Below are positions 47,897 through 58,411 of a DNA stretch of 64,000 nucleotides, piece after piece (within the stretch, counting starts at the first letter, position 1; each line of letters starts with the position of its first letter). The stretch comes from Bretschneidera sinensis (Eukaryota; Streptophyta; Magnoliopsida; Brassicales; Akaniaceae). The position numbers and the translations under genes were made by a program. The stretch lies in the NCBI GenBank assembly GCA_023935145.1, contig CM043698.1, positions 142,369,001-142,433,000 on the forward strand. Reading direction: 5' to 3'. The notes under the pieces are model-generated. The model was not told the origin of the DNA. It was given only the letters and a program-made list of their open reading frames with translations, and ran no database searches.

Positions 47897-48143
47897 TGAA
47901 GGCTTTTTGAGAAGAAGAATAACCATTCTTATTGAATTTCAAGAGAGATGATTACAAGATAAATAGTAGAGGAATGCCACCAAATTAGGAAGGCCACAAA
48001 ACCAGCAAATAAAATCAGGGACCTCTAGGCTAGAAAACAGGAAACAGAAACTACTAGAATCTGAAATGGTAATTCAGATTTTATTTGCAAAAAATAGATT
48101 TTCCTAATTTATTGCCTAGAAATCCGACAATTCTTGCTCCAAC
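47897..48143 (-). mobile_element. 5' LTR of the truncated copia element
   Basis: The LTR lies directly against the primer-binding site. On the minus strand it runs from TGTTGGAGCAAG (48143) to ...AAAGCCTTCA (47897), giving TG...CA ends and about 247 bp. The partner 3' LTR was not found in the window. The outer boundary is inferred from the TG dinucleotide. Confidence 0.7.
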
Positions 48144-48149
48144 AACTGA

Positions 48150-48960
48150 TGATGTTTCAAAATAATCTTCAAATTGGAAAAGAAGACTCAATCTGATAAC
48201 AGGGGTTATTCCAGCCGTCCAACACCCACAGGATCTCAATCAAGCACTTCAGCCATATTCGTATAGAGCTCCTTACAGCAATGATTTCCAAGGATCAACC
48301 TTGATTAAAATAACATTCTCAGCAACCCAAAGGGAGTTAACATTTGAGCCATCATATGAGATTTTAGATACAATTATGTAATCTCATCTCTATCTATGAC
48401 AAGCACCAGCACATGCTGGTAACAGATTTCCTACTCATTTGGAGCCAAGCAGAAGATTGAACAGAACAATCACTATAAAGGTGAGAATTCCAATATAACT
48501 TCTTCTTCCATACTGTTCTTGGAATTCCGGGAAAGAAAACATTCAAGATGCCAGTCAGTTTTTCCAGTGACTGCAAATTTGGTCTTGTTCTAAAAACTAC
48601 ATAAAACAAAAAAGATATCTATTAACCACAGGAAATCTCATATGCACACCTGTAGATGGCCTAATTGAACTTATATCCATAAACTTGTTACTTTAAAGGA
48701 AACATCCCTCTTTCGGTCGAGTACACGAGGGCAATCAAGGGAAGTTTCATGACATATCTAGAGTTAATAAGATACATAAAGAGCATTGATGCAGACAAAT
48801 TATGAAAATTTACAATAGAGAAAGGTTATACTAGATAATGATACAATTTTTAACAGATTTTTACTTCATTACCAAAGAAATAATTTTTTTTATAAGAATT
48901 GCCAAGGAAAGAATAATGTATTAAACTGCTTTCTAATGATGTAAGAACTAGCCTTTAGAA
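48150..48960. other. 3' flank of RGTB gene
   Basis: No coding family is seen. The minus-strand frame at 48394-48609 has no recognisable motif. The part nearest 48966 should contain the 3' untranslated region of the RGTB-like gene. Confidence 0.4.
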
Positions 48961-49185
48961 AAGCCATTATCTGCCAAAGATAATCCTGTTTACAACATCG
49001 ACAGGCAAAGCATAAGCTGGGTTAATAGCTTTCACCCCTGGATATTCAAGAAGTCCTGCACCAACAACAAACAAAAATAACCTCAGGGTCAATAGATGGT
49101 GACTACAAAAGATAGTAAAACCCTAGTCATGAAATCAAACAGAAGTATGAAATCAGAAAAGCAGAATATAAAACTATTGGGGTTG

Positions 49186-49258
49186 ATGCCACGGACGGCG
49201 CCAATCTGTTGATGCCAAAAGCGAGAGATGTGGTTTCCCACGGACGGCGCCAATCTGT
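49186..49258. repeat. Extra primer-binding-site copies outside the gypsy 3' LTR
   Basis: Outside the 3' LTR, where host intron should begin, the motif 'cggacggcgccaatctgt' occurs twice (about 49191-49208 and 49241-49258), each followed by the LTR end 'tgatgcc'. A piece of internal leader ('gcgagagatgtggtttccca') lies between. The same leader occurs once at the true 5' end of the element (59798-59836). The 3' LTR is thus followed by a second start of the element, then an 11-base and a 5-base scrap of LTR end, before host DNA. Confidence 0.8.
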
Positions 49259-49896
49259 TGATGCCAAAAATGAGTGTTGCTGAGCTGGATGGTTAGCCTG
49301 TAGAAGTACCTGCACAGAGAAAGGGAGATTAGCTATTGGGGTCGACGGAGGGGATGCCTCCGAGGATGCTCCGATGCTTAAGTTAGCAAAAGCTCAAGGT
49401 TGTATGTGTTTAAAACTGAAAAGCTCCCTTCCCTTTGGACCGCTTACCAAGTCCTTTTATAGAGTTTCGGAGGCGGTAATATTCGGAGGCGGTAGTGGAT
49501 CGGGGCGGCTGTGACAGGATATCCCAACTGGGTTGGGTAATGATGCCTATGAGGCCCAGCTAGGAAGCTGAGAACCGTTCAGTAGGGCTTTTGCCTTGTT
49601 GGCTTACTCCAGAGCCGTCTATGCGTAAGACGGTGTTTAGATCTGACGTCCCAACTTGGTTGGGTAATGATGGTTCGGACGGCGGTGGTGACGTGGAGAC
49701 CCAGCTGGAGCCAAGATATCCCTGAGGGCGGTCATGACCTGGAGGCCCAGCTGGAGGCAATGATGCCCTGAAGGGCGGTCATGACCTGGAGGTCCAACTG
49801 TCTGGGCCTGAATTGTCCGCGTGTCTCTTTGAATTCTGGGATCACGATGATCCACGTGTCCTCCTCCTATTGGAGTGTCATGTTTTGGTAGTATCA
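49259..49896 (-). repeat. Gypsy 3' LTR (638 bp)
   Basis: It reads TGATACTACC...TTTTTGGCATCA on the minus strand. It matches the LTR at 59837-60474 with equal length. The only difference I noticed is G at 49582 against A at 60160 (plus strand). It contains a TATA box on the minus strand at about 49453-49462. Confidence 0.95.
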
Positions 49897-49913
49897 GAGC
49901 CCCCCACTTCCTT
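49897..49913 (-). other. Polypurine tract
   Basis: On the minus strand a purine-rich run (AAGGAAGTGGGGGG) sits directly before the 3' LTR. This is the expected place and composition for the plus-strand primer of an LTR element. Confidence 0.75.
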
Positions 49914-50015
49914 AAGTGCAGCACTGTGGTTAAGGAAGTAGCTTAACTGGGTTGGCATTTGTTCATTTGTGGAGATATGATGTCGAGATCGAAAATGCGC
50001 TCTAAGGCAAAAGAG

Positions 50016-51602
50016 AATGGGCCAAGGACTTGTGGAGCAATCCATGTCCTTGGTCAAGAAAACCAGGGGTCCGAGGACAAGTGGAGCAATCCATCTCCTC
50101 GGGCCTTGAAGATAATGGGCCGAGGACTTGTGGAGCAATCCATTTCCTCGGACCTTGAAGATAATGGGCCGATGACATGTGGAGCAATCCATTTCCTCGG
50201 ACCTTGAAGATAATGGGCCGAGGACTTGTGGAGCAATCCATCTCCTCGGCCAAGAATACCAGGGGTCCGAGGACTAGTGGAGCAATCCATCTCCTCGGAC
50301 CTTGAAGAGAAGCGGCCGAGGACCAGTGGAGCAATCCATCTCCTCGGCCAAGAATACCATGGGTCCGAGGACACGTGGAGCAAGCCATCTCCTCGGACCT
50401 TGAAGATAATGGGCCGAGGACTTGTGGAGCAATCCATCTCCTCGGCCAAGAATACCAGGGGTCCGAGGACTAGTGGAGCAATCCATCTCCTCGGACCTTG
50501 AAGAGAAGCGGCCGAGGACCAGTGGAGCAATCCATCTCCTCGGCCAAGAATACCATGGGTCCGAGGACACGTGGAGCAAGCCATCTCCTCGGACCTTGAA
50601 GATAATGTGCCGAGGACCAGTGGAGCAATCCATCTCCTCGGCCAAGAATACCAGGGGTCCGAGGACTAGTGGAGCAATCCATCTCCTCGGACCTTGAAGA
50701 GAGTGGGCCGAGGACCAGTGGAGCAATCCATCTCCTCGGCTAAGAATACCATGGGTCCGAGGACACGTGGAGCAATCCATCTCCTCGGACCTTGAAGAGA
50801 GTGGGCCGAGGAGCAGTGGAGCAATCCATCTCCTCGGCCAAGAATACCATGGGTCCGAGGACACGTGGAGCAAGCCATCTCCTCGGACCTTGAAGATAAT
50901 GGGCCGAGGACTTGTGGAGCAATCCATCTCCTCGGCCAAGAATACCAGGGGTCCGAGGACTAGTGGAACAATCCATCTCCTCGGACCTTGAAGAGAGTGG
51001 GCCGAGGACCAATGGAGCAATCCATCTCCTTGGCCAAGAATACCATGGGTCCGAGGACACGTGGAGCAATCCATCTCCTCGGACCTTGAAGAGAGTGGGC
51101 CGAGGACCAGTGGAGCAATCCATCTCCTCGGCCAAGAATACCATGGGTCCGAGGACACGTGGAGCAATCCATCTCCTCGGACCTTGAAGAGAGTGGGCCG
51201 AGGACCAGTGGAGCAATCCATCTCCTCGGCCAAGAATACCATGGGTCCGAGAACACGTGGAGCAATCCATCTCCTCGGACCTTGAAGAGAGTGGCCGAGG
51301 ACCAGTGGAGCAATCCATCTCCTCGGCCAAGAATACCATGGGTCCGAGGACACGTGGAGCAATCCATCTCCTCGGCCAAGAATACCATGGGTCCGAGGAC
51401 ACGTGGAGCAATCCATCTCCTCGAACCTTGAAGAGAGTGGGCCGAGGACCAGTGGAGCAATCCATCTCCTCGGCCAAGAATACCATGGGTCCGAGGACAC
51501 GTGGAGCAATCCATCTCCTCGGACCTTGAAGAGAGTGGGCCGAGGACCAGTGGAGCAATCCATCTCCTCGGCCAAGAATACCATGGGTCCGAGGACACGT
51601 GG
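50016..51602. repeat. Dimeric 49+49-bp minisatellite in the gypsy element
   Basis: About 32 half-units of 49 bp alternate between two types, giving a 98-bp dimer. Type A contains 'ccttgaagagagtgggccga', type B 'ccaagaataccatgggtccg', and both end '...ggagcaatccatctcctcgg'. The first few units near 50016-50200 are more diverged. Most type-B units carry ACACGTGG, an ACGT-core (G-box/ABRE-like) element; I count at least ten. TCCTCGG / CCGAGGA pairs within units could form hairpins. The long open frames across the array on both strands are by-products of the repeat. Confidence 0.95.
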
Positions 51603-51820
51603 AACTACGGGAAAGTTTCTCGTGTCTAAGACGGCGGCTGTGGAGACACGTGGTCTCACCTGGGTGGATGCCGCGTCATGTTACCTTTTTAGGGAAAGCG
51701 GCGGCCACCTCGAGGGACATAACGTCCCCTGGGAAAGTGTGTTGTCGTTTGGGAGTTTTAAATTGTCCCCTAGATTCCTGCGACTGCATTAAATGCTCCT
51801 CGTTGGCCGTGATACTTCTC

Positions 51821-51830
51821 CTATATAAGG
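51821..51830 (+). promoter_or_regulatory. TATA box for the antisense gene
   Basis: 'ctatataagg' lies 242 bases before the ATG at 52072, followed by a pyrimidine-rich leader ('ggtttcttcttcttccacac'), a usual arrangement for a plant core promoter. It is downstream of the ACGT-motif array and on the strand opposite to gag-pol. Confidence 0.7.
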
Positions 51831-52071
51831 GGCTTTGGTTTCTTCTTCTTCCACACACACGCCATAATCTCCTCCTATTTTCAGAGAGTAACTTTCCTGA
51901 GAGCCTTCGGCCTCGTCCAAAGAAGCTTGTAAGTCCTCGTTCTCGTCCCTTCAGTGAGAAGTTTGGTGTGGTCGTTGCATTCGCGAGACCTTTGGAGGAA
52001 AGCTCTAGGAGGAATTCAAGTCCGAATCCTTCAGACGTTGGTGAGTTCGTGTTTTCTTTAATTTTCTTATC

Positions 52072-54185
52072 ATGTCTTCTTCGTTTGATACATACCGCGA
52101 TAGGCCTAGTAGTAGTAATGGTAGGAGTAGTGTAGATGGTACGAGTGGTAGCACCTCCGAGGACGCAGAGGTGTCCTCGTCTTCTTCTGGGGGGGATGTC
52201 CTCAGATTGGGTACGCCAAGGGCAGGCCCCATGGCACTAGTGCCCTATATTCCTTCGGGGGTTGGGAGAGAATATCAGGAAAAGTCCTCGTCTAGTGAGG
52301 AAACTCGTAGAGCTGTGACCGATATTAGGGAGACCTTGGCTGGAGAGGAGAGGGAGGAATGGTACTATACAGCCAACGAGATTCCTAGCCAACTGAGGAA
52401 GGAAGATTTGGAGGTAATTAGGATGACTTACTGCATTCCGGGCGAGTACGGTCTTCGGCTGGCCAGGGTGGGGGAGAGGGCCTGTGATGTCCTCCCTGAC
52501 CGAGCCCCGTTCGAGCTCTGCGTGTACGAACATCACATGCAGGCCGGGCTCCGGTTTCCCCTCCACCCCTACTTCTGTGCAATTCTGAAATATTTTGATA
52601 TAGCGCTATGTCAGTTGGTACCAAACTCGGTACGACTGATCATGGCCTTTATCTGCGTTTACTTAGAAGTGGGCCGTCTAATGACGATGGACATTTTTAA
52701 GGCCCACTTCTTGATCAGCCGGCATGGTCAGACAGGGTGGGTGGTCTTCAGTACTCGGCCGAAGAGGAGGTTGCTGAAGAAGACCCCTTCATCTATCAAG
52801 AGGTGGAAGAAGAATTTCTTTTTCATCCGATCTGCCGAGGACTTCGGCTTGCCTCGTGCGTGGAGTATGGACCGCACTGGGAAATGCAAAAAGGCGGGCC
52901 TTCTTCCGTATGAGCAAGAGACGGTGAATGCTATGCTGGCCTCGCCTTTGGACGTTGGAGTCCTATATGACAATGAGGAACTGGCCCGGCGAGGTCTTTG
53001 TTCTTCGTGCCCCGAGCCTTCGCTAGAGAGCGGTAAAGGCTTTAGTTTACCTTCTTCTTTTTATTCTCATTTTGCATTGTTATCTTGCAATTTATACTTA
53101 ACGCCATTTCCTTCATTTGTTTGTGTGTGTGCTTTGATCAGAGATGGAAGCGGCTGCCCGTGCTCGTGAACATGCTAAGAAATTGGCATTGAAGCAGAGA
53201 AGATCGGCTCGGTCTGAGAAGCAATCGGCTTCGACTTCGCGGTCGAAGAAGAGGCCACGAGCCCCATCTCCGGCTCCGATTGACTTAGGGACTCCTCCGA
53301 GGCCACTGACCCAGTCAGAGACGCCTCCGGCTAGCAGTGCCCCGGCTCCGATCCCAGCGACTGCAGGGACTCCCATTATCCCGGGTCCTAGCCAAGGGGT
53401 GGCTTCGGAAGTCTCGATCTTTATGCCTAATTGGGCCATCCGGACAGATGATTCCATCTTCGCACATCCTCGGGTGGCAAGAGAACATCTGTTTAAGGGA
53501 ACCCCCCCTCGTGATCTCGCTGAGTTGGGTCGAAAGACCACAGACTCTCTATGTGCGGCGACCGAGGCCCTCGCTTCCCAGGTTAGATTTCGCTTTCGTT
53601 TTACTTTACGTTGTTTTCACCGACTTTTGTTTCATACTTGGCTTCTGGTATCAGATGGGTGTTCTGGTGGGTGCGGCCACACGTCGGTGCATGGAGACAG
53701 CGGAGCTCCTTGGGCGTACCCAACGCCAGCTGGAGGAGAGGACCGAGGCTGTTTGCCGGCTGCAGGCTTCTTTAGAATCTGCTGTCCGGGCCAAAGCCGA
53801 CGCTGAAGCCACTGCTCGGGCAGCCGTCGAGGAGGTCGAGGCTCGCCTTGGAGCCGCAGCGGAGGAGATCGAGGCTCGTCTTCGAGCCGTTACAGAGGAG
53901 GCTGAGGTCCGTACTAGGGTTGCCGTGGAGGATGCCTTGGCATCCTTCCAAAGCTCGGAGGCCTATCGCCTGGCCGTGGTGTCTGAGGGCGGCCAGCAGT
54001 ACCTTAAGGGGTTCATGGAGGCCAAAGGGAAGGCCGAGGCCATGTATCCAGAGCTTGATTTCTCCGCGTTGGACCTGCTTGGGCCGGAGGATGAGGAGCT
54101 GCCGGCTTCGGATGACGAGCCTGCTGACGGACAGGATCGTGACGGGCGCTCGGGCACGGGATCTCCTGCCCTTGGAGATCAGTAG
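52072..54185 (+). CDS. Antisense extra ORF of Tat gypsy element, spliced, 643 aa
   Basis: Three exons (52072-53032, 53142-53581, 53655-54185) with GT...AG introns join in phase (961+440+531 = 1932 bases) into one open frame of 643 residues. The N-terminal 60 residues are Ser-rich. Residues about 100-315 form a folded region (EWYYTANEIPSQLRKEDLEV, PFELCVYEHHMQAGLRFPLH, FFFIRSAEDFGLP) like plant 'putative transposon/gag-like' proteins in Tat elements. A basic, Pro-rich stretch follows. The last 175 residues are a strong Ala/Glu/Arg coiled coil (ELLGRTQRQLEERTEAVCRL) ending in an acidic tail. The function of such proteins is not established. It converges with pol: its stop lies 197 bases from the pol stop. 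Intact coding beside broken gag-pol is notable. Confidence 0.82.
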
Positions 54186-54382
54186 GGTTTAGGTCGAGGG
54201 CGATCCATCGTAGCCCCTTTTTGTTGCTTTGGCCCGATCAATGCGTTAGGGTTGTATTTTGAGGCCGCTAGTGCCCTACTTAGTTTTGGTTTTAAGGTTT
54301 TTGTTTCGTAGTGGACAAAATGATGTAAGTAAATCTTTTCATATATATAAAACAAGAGCACTTACATATGCGTAACACTTTT

Positions 54383-57094
54383 TTATTGATAAAAACGTCG
54401 AAGATGTGCCACATTCCAAGTACGAGGAAGGGCTTTTCCGTTCAATTCTTCGAGTTCAAAAGAACCGGGACGGCATACCTTTTTGATTCGATAGGGCCCT
54501 TCCCAATTAGGGACTAATTTGCCTGATTCTCGGGGCCTAGATACTGCATTCTTTCGCAAGACGAGGTCGTGAAGACAGAAACGTCTTACTTTTACTCTTG
54601 AGTTGAAGTACCTGGTGGCTCGCTGTTGGTAAACGGCAAGTCGAATTTGGGCTTTATCCCGGGCTTCGTCGAAAAGATAAACGTTCGTGCGAAGGGCTTC
54701 CTCATTGCTTCGTTCCTCGAAATTCTGAACTCGTAAGGAAGGTATTCCTATTTCCAAGGGGATGACTGCCTCGGACCCATAAGTCATGAAGAAAGGGGTT
54801 TCCCCGGTAGGTGCTCGAGTTGTGGTTCGATATGCCCAAAGTATGTTGGGTAAATGGTCTGTCCACTGCTTCTCTGCTTGATCTATTCGCCTTTTAATGC
54901 CTTGCAAGATCGTTCGGTTGGTAACTTCGGCTTGTCCATTTGCTTGCGGGTACCCAACCGAAGAGAAACGATGGTCAATGTGTAATTCATCGCAAAATAT
55001 TTTGAACCGAACGCTGTCAAACTGTTTGCTGTTATCTGTTACTAACACTTGTGGTACTCCAAACCGACACACGATTGATTTCCATACGAAGGCCCGAGCT
55101 TGAAAGTCTGTGATGCTGGCCAAGGGTTCGGCTTCTACCCATTTTGTGAAATAATCTATGGCAACTATGAGGTATCTTCGCTGGCCGGTCGCTCCGGGAA
55201 AGGGCCCGAGAAGGTCCATTCCCCACATAGCGAAGGGAAGTGGACTGACTATTGGTGTCAAAAGGTTCGCTGGTTGTCGTGGCACAATGGCATACCGTTG
55301 ACAGCTTTGACATTTGGTCACCAACTCCATGGCTGCTTCCCTCATTTTCGGCCAATAGTATCCTTGACGAAGGATTTTGAACGCCAAGGCACGTCCTCTG
55401 AGGTGATTTCCACATATACCTTCGTGGACTTCTCGAAGGGCGTAGTTAGCTTCGGTCGGGTCAAGACACTTTAAGAAGGGCGTTGTTAACCCCCGCTTAT
55501 ACAGGTGATAATCCAGAATTGCGTATCGGGCGGCTCGAGACACAATCCTTCGAGCTTCGCCCTTATCATCGGGAAGAATACCGTCACGTAGATATTCCAG
55601 GATAGGACTCATCCATGTTCTCTCACCAACCACGGGTAAGATCATTATTTCGTCGATACTAGGCACGGCTAGGGTTTTGAGGTAAATTGCTCGCCTGGAC
55701 TCGAGCTGGCAAGACGAAGCAAGCCGGGCCAATGAGTCGGCCTTCGTATTTTCTGCCCGTGGAATCTGGTTTAGAGAAAAGACTTCAAACTGCCCGGCTA
55801 ACGCCTTTGCTGCTGCTAGGTAGCGAGTGATTTTTTCTCCTCGGGCCTCGAATTCGCCGTTCACCTGGTTCACCACCAGTTGGGAATCGCTATATACATG
55901 TAAGTTTTGTACAGATATTACCTTGGCTAATTTCATGCCGGCGAGTAGAGCCTCATACTCGGCTTCGTTGTTGGACGCTGGAAACTTAAATCTCAAGGCG
56001 TATTCAATGGCGAAGTTATCGGGACCGCTTAGAATGAGCCCGGCTCCACTTCCAGAGTCAGTAGAGGACCCATCCACATGAAGAGTCCAATGTAAAAAGG
56101 AACTCGATTGACTAGCATCCTGTGGAGATTCTTCCTCCGGCAAAGTAGCTTCCATGACAAAATCAGCTAGGGTCTGTGCTTTGATAGCTGTCCGAGGCCG
56201 ATAACGGATGTCGAATTCTCCCAACTCTATCGACCATTTAACCATTCTACCAGAAACGTCTGGCTTGTGAAGTATTTGTCGAAGAGGCTGGTTAGTGAGG
56301 ATAGTGATGGTATGGGCTTGAAAATAAGGTCGAAGCTTCCGGGCCGAAGTTAACAGAGCATAAGCCATTTTTTCTGCCGGGGGATATCTTGTCTCAGCAT
56401 CGTGGAGTACTTTGCTGACATAATACACCGGCTTCTGTGTGCCCTCTTCTTCTCGTATTAAAACGGAGGCCACCACTTCGGGCCCAGTCGAAAGATACAA
56501 GAAAAGTTCTTCGCCGACTACTGGTTTAGTAAGCACGGGTGGTGTCCCCAAATATATTTTCAACGCCCTGAATTCTTCTTGGCAAGCTTCATTCCACACG
56601 AAGTTCTGAGTCCGACGAATGGCTTTAAAAAAGGGAAGGCACTTCTCGGCTGATTTTGACATAAATCGGTCGAGGGCCGCGATTTTTCCAGTAAGTCGCT
56701 GGACTTCCCTCACGGTCCGAGGCTGACTCATACGAAGAATGGCGTCAATCTTTTCTGGATTGGCTTCGATACCCCTATGGGTGACCAAGAAGCCGAGGAA
56801 CTTCCCCCCAGTAACTCCAAAGGCACACTTTGTAGGATTCAATTTCATGTGATAATGACGAAGGATAGTAAAAGCTTCTTGGAGATCAGCCTCGTGGGTT
56901 TTTGCCTTGACGCTTTTAACTAGCATGTCGTCCACATATACTTCCATATTACGACCAATCTGCTCTTTGAATATTTTGTTTACTAACCTCTGATAAGTGG
57001 CCCCGACATTTTTCAAACCGAATGGCATGACCCTATAACAATAGAGGCCTTGTTCTGTGATAAAAGCTGTCTTCTCTTGGTCGGGCGGGTGCAT
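54383..57094 (-). CDS. Gypsy pol, 3' part: RT, two RNase H domains, integrase
   Basis: An open stretch of 903 residues, part of the pol polyprotein. Residues 1-160 are the second half of reverse transcriptase with YVDD at 53-56. About 165-320 is the ordinary, partly degenerate RNase H. About 335-465 is the additional archaeal-type RNase H (LHVDGSSTDSGSGAGLIL, NNEAEYEALL, YSDSQLVVNQV, NTKADSLARL). About 540-600 is the integrase zinc-binding region (GNHLRGRA...CQSCQRYA). About 620-790 is the integrase core with its Asp-Asp-Glu residues (GMDLLGPFPG, VTDNSKQF, NGQAEVTN), and a C-terminal chromatin/DNA-binding part follows. The frame is cut from its upstream half by a stop at 57101-57103, so the true start is not the first Met. 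Confidence 0.93.
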   Translation of the reverse strand: MHPPDQEKTAFITEQGLYCYRVMPFGLKNVGATYQRLVNKIFKEQIGRNMEVYVDDMLVKSVKAKTHEADLQEAFTILRHYHMKLNPTKCAFGVTGGKFLGFLVTHRGIEANPEKIDAILRMSQPRTVREVQRLTGKIAALDRFMSKSAEKCLPFFKAIRRTQNFVWNEACQEEFRALKIYLGTPPVLTKPVVGEELFLYLSTGPEVVASVLIREEEGTQKPVYYVSKVLHDAETRYPPAEKMAYALLTSARKLRPYFQAHTITILTNQPLRQILHKPDVSGRMVKWSIELGEFDIRYRPRTAIKAQTLADFVMEATLPEEESPQDASQSSSFLHWTLHVDGSSTDSGSGAGLILSGPDNFAIEYALRFKFPASNNEAEYEALLAGMKLAKVISVQNLHVYSDSQLVVNQVNGEFEARGEKITRYLAAAKALAGQFEVFSLNQIPRAENTKADSLARLASSCQLESRRAIYLKTLAVPSIDEIMILPVVGERTWMSPILEYLRDGILPDDKGEARRIVSRAARYAILDYHLYKRGLTTPFLKCLDPTEANYALREVHEGICGNHLRGRALAFKILRQGYYWPKMREAAMELVTKCQSCQRYAIVPRQPANLLTPIVSPLPFAMWGMDLLGPFPGATGQRRYLIVAIDYFTKWVEAEPLASITDFQARAFVWKSIVCRFGVPQVLVTDNSKQFDSVRFKIFCDELHIDHRFSSVGYPQANGQAEVTNRTILQGIKRRIDQAEKQWTDHLPNILWAYRTTTRAPTGETPFFMTYGSEAVIPLEIGIPSLRVQNFEERSNEEALRTNVYLFDEARDKAQIRLAVYQQRATRYFNSRVKVRRFCLHDLVLRKNAVSRPRESGKLVPNWEGPYRIKKVCRPGSFELEELNGKALPRTWNVAHLRRFYQ

Positions 57095-57100
57095 GAGGAT

Positions 57101-58282
57101 TTAATTATACCCGGAGTAAGCATCCATGAATGTTAACAGCTCATGGCCGGACGTTGCGTCAACGAGTTGATCAATCCGAGGCAAAGGAAAACTGTCTTTC
57201 GGACAGGCTTTATTTAGATCAGAAAAGTCTATACAGATTCGCCATTTGCCATTTGCCTTTTTTACCATTACAACATTAGATACCCAGTCCGGATAGCTCA
57301 CCTCTCGGATGAAGTCAGCCGAACGTAATTTCTCAACTTCTGCCCGAACCACTACCTGTCGCTCAGGAGCAAACGACCTTTTCTTCTGAATAACCGGTTT
57401 GTGGGTCGGGTCAACACTCAAGCGATGTACGATGACGTCAGGGCTGATTCCCGGCATATCTGCAGCAGTCCAGGCGAATAGATCTTGGTTTGCCCGTAGA
57501 AGGGCTAATAGAGATTCTTGAAAAGTGCTGGACAGGTTGGAACCAATTTGAACAGTTCTGGCGCTATCTTCGCCAAGGGGGATTGTGAGTACATCTTCTC
57601 CGGGCCTACCTCGTAGGTTGCTTGCTTCATCCCTAAGGTCATTCAGTTCGAGTGGTAGGGCCTCTGTCTTTTTACCTTTTATTGCACTGAGATAACAGGA
57701 TCTGGCAGTTCGTTGATCTCCTTTGATCTCGCCTACTCCGTCCGTCGTGGGGAATTTGATTTTGAGATGATGGGTAGAGACAACCGCTCGGAGTTTATTC
57801 AGCGTGGGTCGTCCGAGTATCATATTGTAGGAGGAGGGTTGTCGGACAATTAACAAAGTGGAATGTACGGTTGATGTTTGAGGTGCCGTTCCCGCAGTTA
57901 CCGGGAGAGTTATGTTGCCTTTTGTAAAGACCGGTCCCCCTGAGAAGCCATAGAGTGGGGTGGAGACCAGCTCTAGATGTGCATCGCCCTGCTGCATTTG
58001 GTGAAAGGCATCATAAAAGAGGATATCGGCCGAGCTCCCGTTATCGACTAGGACTCGTCTTATCTCATGGTTAGCCACAAGGAGTGAAATTACGACAGCA
58101 TCGTCGTGTGGGATCTGCACTCCTTCCAAGTCTTCGTCCGAAAAAGAAATGGTCTCTCCGGTCCTAGGTCTTTTCTGGGATCCAGCAACAGGGGCTATTG
58201 ACCTAGCATAAGACCTACTGCGAGCATGGGACCCTCCGCTAGCAACGAGCCCTCCGTAAATGGTTTTGATAATCTTCGCCAC
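57101..58282 (-). CDS. Gypsy protease and N-terminal reverse transcriptase
   Basis: A 393-residue stretch. Residues about 65-170 are a retroviral-type aspartic protease with LVDNGSSADILF (an Asn replaces the usual Thr/Ser pattern next to the catalytic Asp). From about 280 the reverse transcriptase fingers/palm begin (WVSNVVMVKKANGKWRICID, FMDAYSGYN). It ends at a TAA (57101-57103) inside the reverse transcriptase, so no complete enzyme is made without read-through. Upstream it continues in frame to the gag stop near 58412. Confidence 0.9.
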   Translation of the reverse strand: MAKIIKTIYGGLVASGGSHARSRSYARSIAPVAGSQKRPRTGETISFSDEDLEGVQIPHDDAVVISLLVANHEIRRVLVDNGSSADILFYDAFHQMQQGDAHLELVSTPLYGFSGGPVFTKGNITLPVTAGTAPQTSTVHSTLLIVRQPSSYNMILGRPTLNKLRAVVSTHHLKIKFPTTDGVGEIKGDQRTARSCYLSAIKGKKTEALPLELNDLRDEASNLRGRPGEDVLTIPLGEDSARTVQIGSNLSSTFQESLLALLRANQDLFAWTAADMPGISPDVIVHRLSVDPTHKPVIQKKRSFAPERQVVVRAEVEKLRSADFIREVSYPDWVSNVVMVKKANGKWRICIDFSDLNKACPKDSFPLPRIDQLVDATSGHELLTFMDAYSGYN

Positions 58283-58411
58283 GGGGACCTCCGGTTTTTT
58301 CTGGCTGGGCTCCCTATAACTTGGCCCTGGGCTCTTCCGGGCTACCCTTGTAGGTCTGTTTCGTTCATAAGGACGTTCAGGGCTTCTACGCGATCGTTCA
58401 TCATATTTCTC

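Noticed and set aside
49560..50192. Frames inside the LTRs beginning MPPAGPPGHDRP and similar
   Set aside because: They occur in both LTRs because the LTRs are copies. They lie on the non-coding LTR sequence and have no family similarity.
50016..51602. Regularly spaced repeats resembling a CRISPR array
   Set aside because: The units are contiguous 49-bp variants without unique spacers, in a plant retrotransposon.
50054..51659. Very long open frames on both strands (up to 461 codons) with periodic peptides such as RRWIAPLVLGP
   Set aside because: They are translations of the 98-bp minisatellite. Several overlapping frames are open at once because the unit length and composition avoid stops, so they are not protein evidence.
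53337..54185. Unspliced 282-codon frame beginning MPRLRSQRLQ
   Set aside because: Its first part is the wrong frame of exon 2 and an intron. The last 177 codons belong to exon 3 of the spliced antisense gene.
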